NCBI GenBank assembly: GCA_000469685.2
Contig: LS997563.1
Location: forward strand, 11,558,940 to 11,622,939
Source of the DNA: Haemonchus contortus
Taxonomy: Eukaryota > Nematoda > Chromadorea > Rhabditida > Trichostrongylidae
Length of the DNA: 64,000 bases
Direction: 5' to 3'
Made by a program: the position numbers and the translations under genes. The notes beneath the pieces were generated by a model. That model had not been told where the DNA came from and did not search any database. It saw nothing but the letters and a program-made list of their open reading frames with translations. Shown piece by piece: positions 53,991 to 64,000 of the stretch (position 1 is its first letter; every line of letters begins with the position of its first letter).

Positions 53991-55416
53991 ATGTCATCTG
54001 AAACGTCAGCAACGAATACACCCGATGTGGAAATGGCATCTCTTAGAGGAAATACGATTGGTAGCGCACCACAACCGACAGATTCACGACCATTCGTGTT
54101 GAAGGTATGCTTTCAGTGCCATACAATTTCTTGCCTTTTTTCCTTTCCTTGTTGTGATACGAAGTATTAATCCTCGGCTCTTGAGTTTACCTTTGATTGA
54201 TGAGCATGGGTAAATTGTACCTAGTATAGCATTAACAACATCAACAACGGTACTAGCATTAGCGTTAAATCCACGGAAAACAACTGCAGCATTTTGAATG
54301 TGACACTGCGGAATGGCTAATGCGTTTGCCCACTGCTGAAAACCAGTCAGCATGAGTTCTTATTTTGCAAAAAAGCATTTTCGAAAAGCGGGAAGAATGG
54401 GACCTAAGCGGCCAACCATTCAAGTTTATTTTATGTCATTTGTTGTAGAGATGTACTCTCATAATCAAGATATGATATTGAAATTCCAAATCTATCGAAA
54501 TTCTTGTCAGATTTCAAAATTACCCAATACTTTCCAATTACCCTGCAATCTCTTAGAGCGAGATTCCTTCGCGAGGACTGAAATTCACAGTTGCCAGCAT
54601 GGCTTCATGAAGCACAAAGCGTCTCGAACTAATTCTTGTCCGTTCAAAAGCTCAAATAGCTGGCCATCATAGAACTCTAAAGCAGGGATCCGCCAATCTT
54701 TGAGATGTCCTTCTGAGCGATATACCAGCCAATCAAGCTATATGTGTAATCGTAACGACTGCATAGTAATGCCGTTTGTTTCTTGTGCTTTCAATATATT
54801 TTGACCTTTTTTTGGAGGGTGGTGGGAAAGGGGCTGGGGACTCATGTTGTTGTTGAACTAGTAAATTGTTTTAGGGGGAATCAAAATGAAAATGTTTTCA
54901 AATTACAACATACATCATGGTGGTTAATGCTTATCGAGCAAGCTTCGTTTTTGCTACCTTTTTTCCGCATTTTGAAAGCGTAACCAGTAACCATATCTAA
55001 CTTCAAACAGCACGGCAACATCATGAAACTGCTTGTTGTCCCATTCTTTCACAGTTATGATTTGTACGTGCAAAAATGGTTCCTTTGTTACTAGCATGTT
55101 TTTTATACCCGCCGTTCATGTTCTTATGACTTGGAAAGCGCTCCTAAATGTACCTGAACATCTATTTGTTCAGAAATGGAACGCATTGGCTACGTGGGCA
55201 TGGGACGTCGATTGTGATACGTGTGCTATTTGTCGCGTTCAGTTGATGGAAGAATGCCTTCGATGTCAAGCAGATGCCTCGTCTACAGATTGTGTCGTTG
55301 TGTGGGGCGATTGTAATCATGCATTTCATAATTGCTGCATGAGTCAATGGGTTCGACAGAACAACAGGTGCCCATTATGTCAGCAAGATTGGGTTGTGCA
55401 ACGAGTCGGTCGATAA
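53991..55416 (+). CDS. rbx-2: RING-box protein 2 (RBX2/SAG/RNF7), cullin-RING ligase subunit
   Basis: Two exons, 53991-54104 and 55174-55416 (TAA), encode 118 residues. The first 34 residues are Ser/Thr-rich and variable. From [25 protein letters not shown] the sequence carries the RBX RING-H2 zinc ligands: CAIC, a C-x2-C-like LRCQ, CNHAFHNCCMSQW, and CPLCQQDW before the VVQRVGR end. CLRCQA, DCVVVWG and QQDWVVQR are the RBX2 rather than the RBX1 versions, so this is the CUL5-type SAG/RNF7 paralogue, which recruits the ubiquitin-conjugating enzyme to the ligase. Length agrees with human RNF7 (113 residues). Trans-splice acceptor 7 nt before the ATG. The 1069-bp intron holds antisense coding-like ORFs. 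Confidence 0.95.
54230..55097 (-). other. Antisense coding-like ORFs nested in the rbx-2 intron
   Basis: Three minus-strand stretches look like protein rather than random intron. First, 55097-54954 starts MLVTKEPFLHVQIITVKEWD and has a balanced composition. Second, about 54746-54585 includes WRIPALEFYDGQLFELLNGQ. Third, about 54340-54230 follows a GTTTTCAG acceptor and reads QQWANALAIPQCHIQNAAVV, ending at a GTACAA donor. I could not join all three in one frame with good splice sites, and I do not recognise a family. It may be a nested gene, an inserted gene copy or a pseudogene. Confidence 0.35.
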
Positions 55417-56254
55417 TACTTTTATTTTTTTTCTCTGTGTAATTTACTTATCATATTTACGCATGTATAATTGATTGCTGTCATAGTGTAAATATTTATC
55501 ACAATGCAGAATGGTAAAATATTGTTTTCGTCGTTCATGTGATACACCAATGGAATCGTATAGGAGGGTCCACAAAGTGGTACAAATCGATGCTGATCAA
55601 AATCGACTGATCAGTATCGGTTGTTGCCATTGTAACGAAGTTCCCATCGTACCTCCTCTATAATTTTGAATTTGCTCGTTATAGATCAAAAGGGGTTTAA
55701 CTATGAATCCCCTAATAGGGTCTATTCTGCGATAGTTTACATTTTGAAAGCCGTTCCCCATGGAAGAACAAACACAAATTAAAAAAATGGTGCAGATTAT
55801 ATTACAATTTTAATGGCTTATGTGTGACAGCCAAACAGCGCATACCAACGAAGCGAACGGTTACTAGAGGCTACTTTACCCTACAGCAGGCGGAGCATGA
55901 CCAGGAAAGTCGCAGTTGGCTGGAAGCCGTGAACGCGACGGCCTCGGTTATCCGTTTTAGAATCCTCCCCCCTAAAGCTGTAAAATGCTGGGATCCTCTT
56001 AATAGATATGTCAAGCTCAGTGTTTCGTATGGACCCATAATACACAAAGTAGAGCGTTCTGAATGAATGTGCAACAAATGCTCGTTTCAGTATACTTTCA
56101 TGAAACTTGATAATTAGCCCAATCATTTGTCATGTTCGTAGCTTTGAAAATCAGGCCCCTCTCCCATAATTGTGGCAATTGCCGAGCAGGCATAGTTGGA
56201 ACGTAATGACATCTCTCGAAGATGCAACTGAAAAGGGACCACCATGGGACGGGT

Positions 56255-57213
56255 GCGCTTCGTTGCGCGCGTCCGTCGTAACTAGGTCACGCCGCAGCCG
56301 TCGCATGCGGCGAATCAGCCCGCGATACTTGACAGACATCGCAGCTGATATTGGGGCATACGATTTGCGTTTGGTCTACGGCAGTCAGCACATAGAGAAA
56401 ACAACACGGAAAAATGCAAATCGTTCGCTCCACTGACATTGGTGGTACTGTAACGTCATCTCGGGACCTCGGGTATGTGTACGAACGTGCGTCCGAGGAT
56501 GCGCGCGGCAAATTGCGCGGCGAAGTTCGTAATTATATGAATGACTTTGGCGCCCATCATTAGAGCCCAAACTTGGAATGGAGTGGATTGGGAGGATCAA
56601 CTGGCCCTACTAAACTACACTACTTCGAATTTGTGCCCCGAAAATTGGCGCCGCAGTCGTACAAATCGTCACGAACTTCGCCGCGCAACTTGCCGCGCGC
56701 ACCCTCGGACGCACGTTCGTACCGTCCCCCCGGGGCCTCAGTGGGGTGCGCCGCGCGCGGAGTAGGCGGGGTGACCTACTTTAGACGGACGCGCGCAACG
56801 GACGTTTTTCCCCTGGGACAAGTTCGTTTAAAAGTGATCAACTTCTGCTCTTTTGGTAAAAAAGGCTCTCGATGTTTTATTAGTCAACAGATAACTTTGA
56901 GTTTCGTTTGCACTGGTTGAAAGGGGGAACGTCCGTTGCGCACGTCCGTCGAAACTAGGTTACCCCGCCCCCTTCGCGCGCGCTGCTACCTGCTGCGATG
57001 TCGAGATGACATTACAGTACCATTCAGTGTCAGTGAAGCAAACGATCTACATTAGTCCGTATTATCTTTCTTTAGGCTGACTTGACTTGACTACCGTGGA
57101 CCAGGTGCCAATCGTATACCCCACTGACAACTGCGACATCTGTCGAAATTTCGGGCTGACGCACCGCGTGCGACTGGGAGTGACCTAGCTTCGACTGACG
57201 CGCGCGACAAAGC
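56255..57213. repeat. Nested foldback (palindromic) element
   Basis: Outer arms 56255-56466 and 56998-57213 are inverted copies (for example 'gtactgtaacgtcatctcg' against 'cgagatgacattacagtac'). Inside are two further palindromes: 56461-56740, folding about position 56600 with almost no spacer, and 56760-56815 paired with 56922-56976. All are rich in CG and GCGCGC. The overlapping ORFs are by-products. It resembles a foldback DNA transposon or MITE cluster, but no transposase is present. Confidence 0.85.
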
Positions 57214-57264
57214 GCTCCCGGTCAAGAGCGGTATGGAGAGCTTGACCGGCAGCCTTTCCCTGTG

Positions 57265-57540
57265 TGACCGTCGGGTATGTGACATTACGTACGTCCGATG
57301 ATGCGTGCGGCAAATTGGGCGGCGAAGATCGTAACGATTTGAACGACTTTAGCGCTCATCATTGGGACCCAAATATGAAGTAGAGTAGATTAGAAGAATC
57401 ATCTGACCCTACCCAACTACTCTATTTCGAGTGTTTGCCCCGAAAATTGGCGTCAGAGTCGTACGAATCGTCACGAAATTCGCCGCGCAAGTTGTCGCGC
57501 GCGTCCTCGGACGCACGTAGTGCCCGTCCCCCGTGACCGT
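57265..57540. repeat. Foldback element, second palindrome copy
   Basis: About 276 bp folding about position 57400, homologous to 56461-56740 ('gtatgtg..acgtacgtccgatgatgcg', 'gaaaattggcg', 'tcgtcacgaaattcgccgcg'). Confidence 0.85.
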
Positions 57541-57927
57541 CATACCCCTTGCTCGTATGAGCCCTCTCGCAGAGATTGTGTTCGGCGGTGTATGATAAGG
57601 TCGATGGAACTTCCGTAACGGACTCTTAAATTCCAGTAGATTTGCAGCTGCATCGATAATGATGATGAGACGAGAAACACAGAAACGAGAAAATCAGTAC
57701 TGGCCCCCGGCTCTTACAGCAATCCAGCAATGAGTCCTAACTGGAACTAGTGCTCAAGATGCAATTCAGGCTCGATAGCAACCCAACCGCCTAACCTATG
57801 CCCTCGCCAAGGTACATTTTCGAAGCATCGTGAATGTGAACGGTGAGGATTAGCTTTTTATGCATAATGACGGGGAAACGCATTGAAGCCTTTTCTTCTC
57901 CTTTAAACACCATCTTTATTCAATAGG

Positions 57928-60900
57928 TTATTCTTCAGTACAACGTAGTCGCCTTACAATCGTTTCACGTTCATCATCGTAGGTGCACGGCCGCGATGTC
58001 AGTTCAGCAGACGACTGTAGTGTGAACACGACGAATGGATTCCGTAGGACACCGTACTGCTCCGTATTCCAAGTTTTATCCTGGAACTACAATGCCATCA
58101 GAATTGTAGCGGTGTGAGGTCAACTGAAATGAGAAGTAGGTAATTTGGTTAAAATGAGAGATATTGTTAGGAACCTTTACTATTGTGGCTTGCTTACCGT
58201 TTGATGTATAAGCATTTGACCAGTGTCGAACATAATGATATTCGTAAAATAGTAATCATCGACCGAATATACTTCGACCCATCGCCAATTCGTTGTGTCC
58301 AATACGCCTATCCTTGAAGTGAATCGCTTTAAAAAGTGCTTTTCATTGGGAGGTCTATATTGAGACCTATAGCACAGTACAACCTAGAGTATGTATGTGT
58401 GTGCACACAGTTCCTGAACAACATGTAGACTATGGTGCCTCCTGGATGATGTCCAAAATAATACCGCTCATGTGCTAGCACGGACACGATGGTCTAGTTC
58501 CCCCTTACCAGGACTTGCAGAAGCTGGCGATTCAGCTGAAAGCTCTACGACCACCAAGTCGTTACTGCGAAGCTACAACATACCCTGAGGTTGAGGGACA
58601 GGTGTGAGTCACCCTGGAATACGTGCGCACATATCACTTGTATCACGTAACAACCCGTTGTTCATCAATTTTCAGGCGACAGTTACGTCTCCATTCCTCC
58701 CTGTCGCGAGCCACAGTGGTCGAGTGGATCGTGCTCTCTCAAGGGACACGAGGACTCCTTTCGTTCAGCGCTTTCGTGAAAAAGTTTGACCATCGCGCTG
58801 GCGTCCATCATGGTGTTTGTTTGACGTCCCGAGGGATTCTGAGGGATCCGCTCAGTAACCGAAACTTCTCTGCACTTGCTCGTATTGGGAAATTCTGGGC
58901 ACCTCCTTACAATTAGAAGGGACGCGGATCAACCACTCAATAGGTCTTTGCCGTTTTCAATTCGGTGCGTGGCTTGGAACTCAGTTGAAGCTAAGAACAG
59001 CTATAGTGATTATCCCGACAACCAGCGATATTGGCCTCAATGCTTTTTCATTGACTAGTTACTGTTTTACTTACTTAGCCGCTGGATTATACAGAAGTCT
59101 GCTTCTCAGTGTTGTTATTCCCAGAGCGATATGTAAAAACATAGGTGAAATCCTAAAAAATGGAAAAGTCAACAATAGAGCTGCAGATGATGGTCCCCAA
59201 AAAGATAACTTTTCAGAACTGACCAGGAAAAGTGCTCAGCCGTAAAGTAGAATGCCCGCCATATTTGACGGTTGCACATGTGCAGAAAACGGGCGAACTG
59301 CGCTTGATAACTATCGCTGGGACGTCCATAAGTGGTTAGTAGGGCTATCTGAAAACACAGGTTCTCTCATAGGTGCCTGCCATACAAGCTTGGAGGCTTC
59401 GCATTGTTTTGAGGTGCTGAAGAGCATTCACAATGTTCCCATGGTAAAAAATATGATTGTGATTGGAATATTTGCTGGGTGGCGGTGAGGGGGGGGGGGG
59501 GGTGGGAGGCATTGGGGAGAATGGCAAAGACTCGTCAGGAATTCGATTGCACCCTGAATACTTTCCTCATTCGGGCCCCTTCAGTTGAAGGGGATTTTTC
59601 GATTTTGTCGTTTCTCGAGGACCTCAGATCTGAGCTTACTGAGTTGCAGGGGAAATGGCAACGCTGGTTGCTCCACCATGACACTTTTGAACTGACGCCT
59701 GAACGTCATCACGAATAAAGACTTTGCCCTGATATGCATAGGCGAGCTCCCATTGGTGGATTGTATGAGCTGTGGGTAACGTAGCATCGATCATCCACCT
59801 ACACAAGGTAGCTCCACCTTTACCACTACAGTCAGCTTATTGTAGCAGGAAAGATGGTGAACTTACCTGTCCAGTGGCACTGTGTTGAGCTGTGCTGTCG
59901 ATTGGCATCTGGTCATAATCGTCTCGTGGAAAGCCAGTACTCAAATCGGCAGTACACCCAACTAGACGCCAGTCACCACTGCTGAAAATTGCGGTCGTGT
60001 AAAAGTAGATCCAAAAGAATTATGGAAAGGCACTAGTGGTATCACAGGACATTGGCAGTGAAACGTACTTGATGTTAATGATGACGATAGTGAAGGGGTC
60101 AGGGCATATTCCTTGTTCCCGATCAAGAAAGATACCGATCTCATTCAGATTGATGAACTGAGGCGATTCCCACCGTGTTAGTGGCACTCCATGTCGTGAG
60201 AGCACTTGTGCATTTGCCTTAATTTGGACCTTTTATAAGGGTGAAGTACTCGAGCCGTGAATTTGGCAGGTGGCAGGAAGGCCTCATGCGTGAATATGTT
60301 CCCGAACTGCATACCGTACTCGCCGCACCCGTCGCGGGTCATAGAATACACCGCGTTCGCGCACGGGACCAATGGAATTCGGGCCAAAGCTCCGTTACCT
60401 TGGGTTTGCAGAGAAGCTATTACAACATCCCTTCTATGTCATTCAGTGTATTAAACATCAGTTACACGAATCCATACTCAGTTCCTCGGCATGCAAGTGC
60501 TCCCGGAATTTGGAAACGTAGTTGAAGATGGGTTACCTCCGCACCAAAACGGTTAGTGCAGATGTACCCCATCTTTAATTACTTTCAAATTCCCTTTTGA
60601 ACATCTTAACAGCAAAAGTTGTTGCCTCGAAGCTGTCGCTTTCGACCAGTTCTACAGCTGATATCAGGGGCTGCTAGAGGACCTGAGGAGGGAACAGCTG
60701 TAAGAATGATTAGGCAGGCCTCCTAAAACTGACACTAGTGCAGACTATAGCTGGCGACAACGTCTTCTAACACATTCTCTGAAACAAACTTTTTCACTTT
60801 AGGCTGCTTATTATTTCAGTGCTATTGGGTCTTTGTGGCTTTCTTTAAGTCGAAACTGCAAATGATTGCTTACTCGTTGCACAAACATCGAGATATTGCG

Positions 60901-62891
60901 ATCCGAACTAGCTGACCATGGTTGCTTCGGGATAAGGTGGCAGCAGAAAGTTGACTCTCCTCCTGAAGCGATTCGAACGTCGCTCGGGAATACCTGCTTT
61001 AGTGATACATGCACGAACCATTTAGTGGTCTACCAGTATTGGGTGGAGCAAATATGGCGCACTGCTGTTCACCGATGACGCAGTGGATGAAGAAGAACGC
61101 CGCGGTTAACGGTACACAGTAAGTGCGTTCGATGAAGTATGAGCCAGTGTAGAAGTCTTTGTCCAGCTGAAAATAATTCTTTGACGTCGGGGCTTTCTAT
61201 GGGGATCCGAAGCGCTCAGGTTATAACCTTCGAGAGTCTCAGGCTGTTGGAATGTGAACGGAAACTGACTGATATGTAGTTCTAAGGTATCACTCACAAT
61301 GGGAACCTGGGTGGACCGTACCAGGGGGATTCTAGAGACTAGTCAGCATATCCTCAGACAGGAAAGGGTCTACGGATTGGATGGCCGTATGGGGTAATAA
61401 CACAAACATGCCACTCAGAGAGTCACAACCATAGCTCCGAAGTCCATAGTGTAGAGCTCTTTGACCACTTAGTAGCGGTAAGGTCTTTGAAGGAGTAGTA
61501 CTGTGCGGTACAGACTCAGCGGTATCCAAACAGCAAAAGACTCATTCTCAAATGAATTCATCAATTCATTCGGCTTAGACTTACGAGTACAGCGGTCTGT
61601 TTAATATTAATAATCAAATCCGAATAATCCACCAAAACTAAAATTGTGGGTGAAAGTGCATAGAAACCGAGTACATAACCAATATCCTGAAATTCATAAA
61701 GCGTATTGGTTCAGTGAAGTGAGGACAATAGGAGTGAGGCATTTGGTCTGGTCCTTTATAGTTAGATAATGAGGAATACAGTTCTTGCAGGAGAACATAT
61801 AAAAGTATGAATTGTGCTGGGATTTGTAAAATGAAGAGCTGATGGAATAAGGGCGTATTCTCAAGCGCATTCCCAGAGTCATGGGCGAGTATCGGTTCCT
61901 TGCCACAGATGATGGGCTGCTAGGTCTTTCTAAAATCGGAGGACTATTGTTTTACCCCTCCCCCTGCCTTTTCTGTTATAAGAACTATTCGAGTTCGACG
62001 GCCGCCTTTAACTTCCTCAACCGTCGAGAAACTTTGATGAGATTGAGAGTTCGATTTAACCTGGACAAGATTTGATCCCACCCACTATGCGGTACTCTAT
62101 TTCCCAGTCACTGGAGCTCCTCATCTTTTATAAAGCGTGAAAGGACGATGACTGCAGAAATTGGACAGCCTCCACTCGAGCTTGATTATTTATGAGAAAT
62201 TCGTATTCGTATTTGATCCATTTATATCGACCATTTTTCTGGCAACAAACCTGAAGTCCTTTGATCAGGTAACGCGTTTTCACACTCAGGTACAAGTCGA
62301 TACATTCCAAGTCGAATTGAGTATAATGTATTTGACCGTCAAGATCCGTCTGCAATGAAACATACATAGTGTTCATATAGCGTTCATACTTAGCGTCCCC
62401 AATAAGCGGACGGCTCGTCAAAATTTGGGCGATCAATTCTTAACCTTGGTAGGTCGCCTGAACCTCCGCTCCTCCATGCCGTTTCTTATGGAAAATTATG
62501 ATCAATGGAAGAGTCGGGAAACTGGTAGAAAATCATCGCGTGTTCGAGCCTCATTGTAACTCTCCAATCTTATTCGTTCAAAGACAGAATTAGAGTAAAT
62601 TTTCCTTCTTACAGGTAGTACAAAGGCGGTAATTGATATTAAGTTACTGGTTGCATGTCGGAAAAAGAGAACAGTAGTACCCACCCTCTTATTGCCTAGT
62701 AGGAACACGTAGCGTCCGTTACCATAAGTGGCTAGTTTCGAACCATTTATCGGATGTTGCTCGTTGAACTGCAACTGCCACTGAAAATCGAGAGCATCAT
62801 GGATATCATATCTCTAAAGTCGAAGACTGTTTGGAACTGCGCTCGCTGGCTAATTACCTGCACGTAAGACTGCCCCGCCATGCCCGACCCC
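57928..62891 (-). CDS. Unrecognised multi-exon protein, C-terminal half well supported
   Basis: The last five exons join in phase: 60993-60874, 60217-60069, 59981-59867, 58383-58198 and 58080-57928 (TAA; AATAAA follows 7 nt later). They encode about 240 residues with several cysteines and many aromatic residues: GGESTFCCHLIPKQPWSASS, RWESPQFINLNEIGIFLDRE, NWRWVEVYSVDDYYFTNIIM, and an end at RRLRCTEE. Upstream, exon-like pieces lie at about 61166-61060 (GSYFIERTYCVPLTAAFFFI), 62436-62245 (DLDGQIHYTQFDLECIDLYL) and 62780-62690 (QLQFNEQHPINGSKLATYGN). A short ATG exon at 62891-62868 (MAGQSYVQ) could be the start; joints among these upstream pieces are uncertain. No family recognised. The composition suggests an extracellular protein, but no signal peptide was found. 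Introns contain SINE and other repeats. Confidence 0.5.
58560..58790 (+). repeat. tRNA-headed SINE-like repeat, plus orientation
   Basis: 'cacagtggtcgagtggatcg' resembles a tRNA A box in its surroundings. It lies in the longest intron of the 57.9-62.9 kb gene. No second family member is present for comparison. Confidence 0.35.
59491..59505 (+). repeat. Poly(G) run
   Basis: About 14 consecutive G bases. Similar homopolymer C runs lie near 3541 and 29083. Confidence 0.85.
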
Positions 62892-63039
62892 CTCTTGGTT
62901 AGTGATGAGTTAAAATTGAAGTGTTTGTTTATTGTTACTGCATATCATTTGCTTCTTCCAATCATTCATCCGCTAGGGGGAAGTGGAAGGGAGAAGGGAA
63001 GCGCTGAGAAAGATGGCTTTGCCTAAACGAAAGAGGTGC

Positions 63040-63300
63040 TATACCTGGTGTACCTCTAGTGAGGAGGATCAATGGACTACTTGGCTCACAACGGGGATGC
63101 ATTGAGACGTTATTGGCGCCCGCTCGAGCAAATCGATAATCGACGGGACGGCAGGTGATTCGATTACGACCGCTACCCACCAAAATTTGTGACTTAACGA
63201 GGGATCACGTTCTTTTCTCATTACGGTATCAGTTGCAGCAGAACTCATCCGACCACCAATAATATGAGAACTTCTGTTAATGGTTTACATTCATAAAACT
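63040..63300 (+). repeat. LINE 3' tail fragment joined to segment B
   Basis: 'gagacgttattggcgcccgc' to 'gacgggacggcaggtga' matches 869-925, the end of the RTE-like ORF and the start of its tail. It continues directly into sequence matching the repeat at 4520-4690. This links those two repeat types into one element variant. Confidence 0.65.
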
Positions 63301-63844
63301 AAGAAGGGTCATGTATAAGGATGGCCTCGGATAATGACTTTATCACCAATCGATGTCATTAGTAAGAGTTCCGTCAAGCAAACAGGTTGATCGAATGTAG
63401 GAGAGCTCCTCGGCTGGTAGATCGAATAAAGGGAATAATCAGTCTTGAATGAGGGCAGTAGAAGAAGACTTTGTGACCATGAGTGTAAACGTCCCCTTAT
63501 TCTGAATACCCTAGCTTTGTTTATAAAGAGGTTCCTTACTTTAGGGCCCCGTATAGCGGACAGCCGAGCATTCAGGTTTCTTCGCATCGAGACAAGTGCC
63601 CCACGTACGAGAGAGATGGGGACGTACGATGCTATCGCCGGGATAACCACAAACGTCGGGAAATTGAGCGAGTGGATCAGCAATTCATAGCGTCAATGTT
63701 TGATAATCAGGTCCTTATCACACGGACTAAACCTACTGTACAACTCTCTTGAGCACTACCTCACTAGGAGCCCAATATCTGAGTGGCTGCTTTCACAGTC
63801 CGCCGGCCGGCGTGTCGGCGTGCTAGCCGAGGCAGCGCTAGGTT

Positions 63845-64000
63845 GGAGGAGGGAGGCAGACATTGAAAACAAAGAAGAACAAGATCAAAAATCAAACAAC
63901 CAGGGGCTTGTACAAATGATTTTTGATCTTGTCTCTCTTTGTCCCTTCGAAGGGCCTGGGCGCTACGCGACCGCGTCGACCGACCGTCTGCTTCCCTCCT
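63845..64000. repeat. Foldback repeat at the right edge
   Basis: 'aacaagatcaaaaatca' at 63880 pairs with 'tgatttttgatcttgt' at 63918 across a short loop. Pairing continues outward through 'gaaaacaaagaag' against 'tctctttgtc' and 'gggaggcagac' against 'gtctgcttccc'. It may extend beyond the window. Confidence 0.7.

Noticed and set aside
53991..55416. RBX1 as identity of the RING-box gene
   Set aside because: [15 protein letters not shown] and CPLCQQDWVVQR match the RBX2/SAG version; RBX1 has a different RING tail.
56170..56920. Arg/Pro-rich open frames
   Set aside because: They lie in inverted GC-rich repeats and mirror one another on both strands.

Overview
The window is eukaryotic genomic DNA and almost certainly from a parasitic nematode of the Strongylida (hookworm-like). 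This is inferred from short multi-exon genes with TTTCAG-type acceptors and GTAAGT/GTGAGT donors, acceptor sites a few bases 5' of start codons (expected for spliced-leader trans-splicing), a nematode-type SRE chemoreceptor, best resemblance of the conserved genes to C. elegans counterparts as I remember them, and a heavy load of diverged repeats. Bacterial-style ORFs are mostly uninformative here; the genes below were assembled by joining exons whose phases and splice sites agree.

Layout. 0-7.2 kb is repeat territory: the 3' end of an RTE-like LINE, its long 3' tail, a diverged GC-rich tandem repeat family, and microsatellites. 8.3-11.1 kb (-) carries an apparently intact five-exon SRE chemoreceptor gene. 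11.9-15.9 kb holds tRNA-derived SINEs and a broken NAA60-like N-acetyltransferase gene (-) interrupted by a second copy of the LINE tail. 17.7-19.3 kb is a decayed Tc1/mariner-like element with ~80-bp inverted repeats. 21.4-21.8 kb (-) is the 3' end of an unrecognised gene. 23.8-31.0 kb (+) is a complete eight-exon forkhead gene, best matched to fkh-6. Tail-to-tail with it lies an eleven-exon gene (-) for an unrecognised 313-residue protein with an N-terminal membrane anchor. 37.9-46.2 kb (+) is a complete nine-exon CCR4-NOT subunit NOT2 gene (ntl-2).

47.2-53.6 kb (-) is rpb-12 (the shared RNA polymerase subunit RPABC4): only 195 coding bases in three exons spread over 6.3 kb, because intron 2 holds an internally deleted piggyBac element (TTAA on both sides) and intron 1 holds a BEL/Pao LTR retrotransposon with a 5-bp target duplication, lacking reverse transcriptase, most of RNase H, and integrase. 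rpb-12 shares a 410-bp divergent promoter interval with rbx-2 (+), a SAG/RNF7-type RING subunit of cullin ligases, whose intron contains antisense coding-like ORFs.

56.2-57.5 kb is a cluster of nested GC-rich foldback repeats. 57.9-62.9 kb (-) contains a multi-exon gene for an unrecognised protein whose last five exons join cleanly. The window ends in another LINE-tail fragment and a foldback repeat.

The conserved genes are housekeeping (transcription, mRNA deadenylation, ubiquitin ligation) plus one developmental regulator and one chemoreceptor. No operon is evident. Intervals not listed, such as 5.97-7.1, 12.3-14.1, 15.9-17.7, 19.8-20.6, 34-36.4 kb and the long introns, show nothing I can support.
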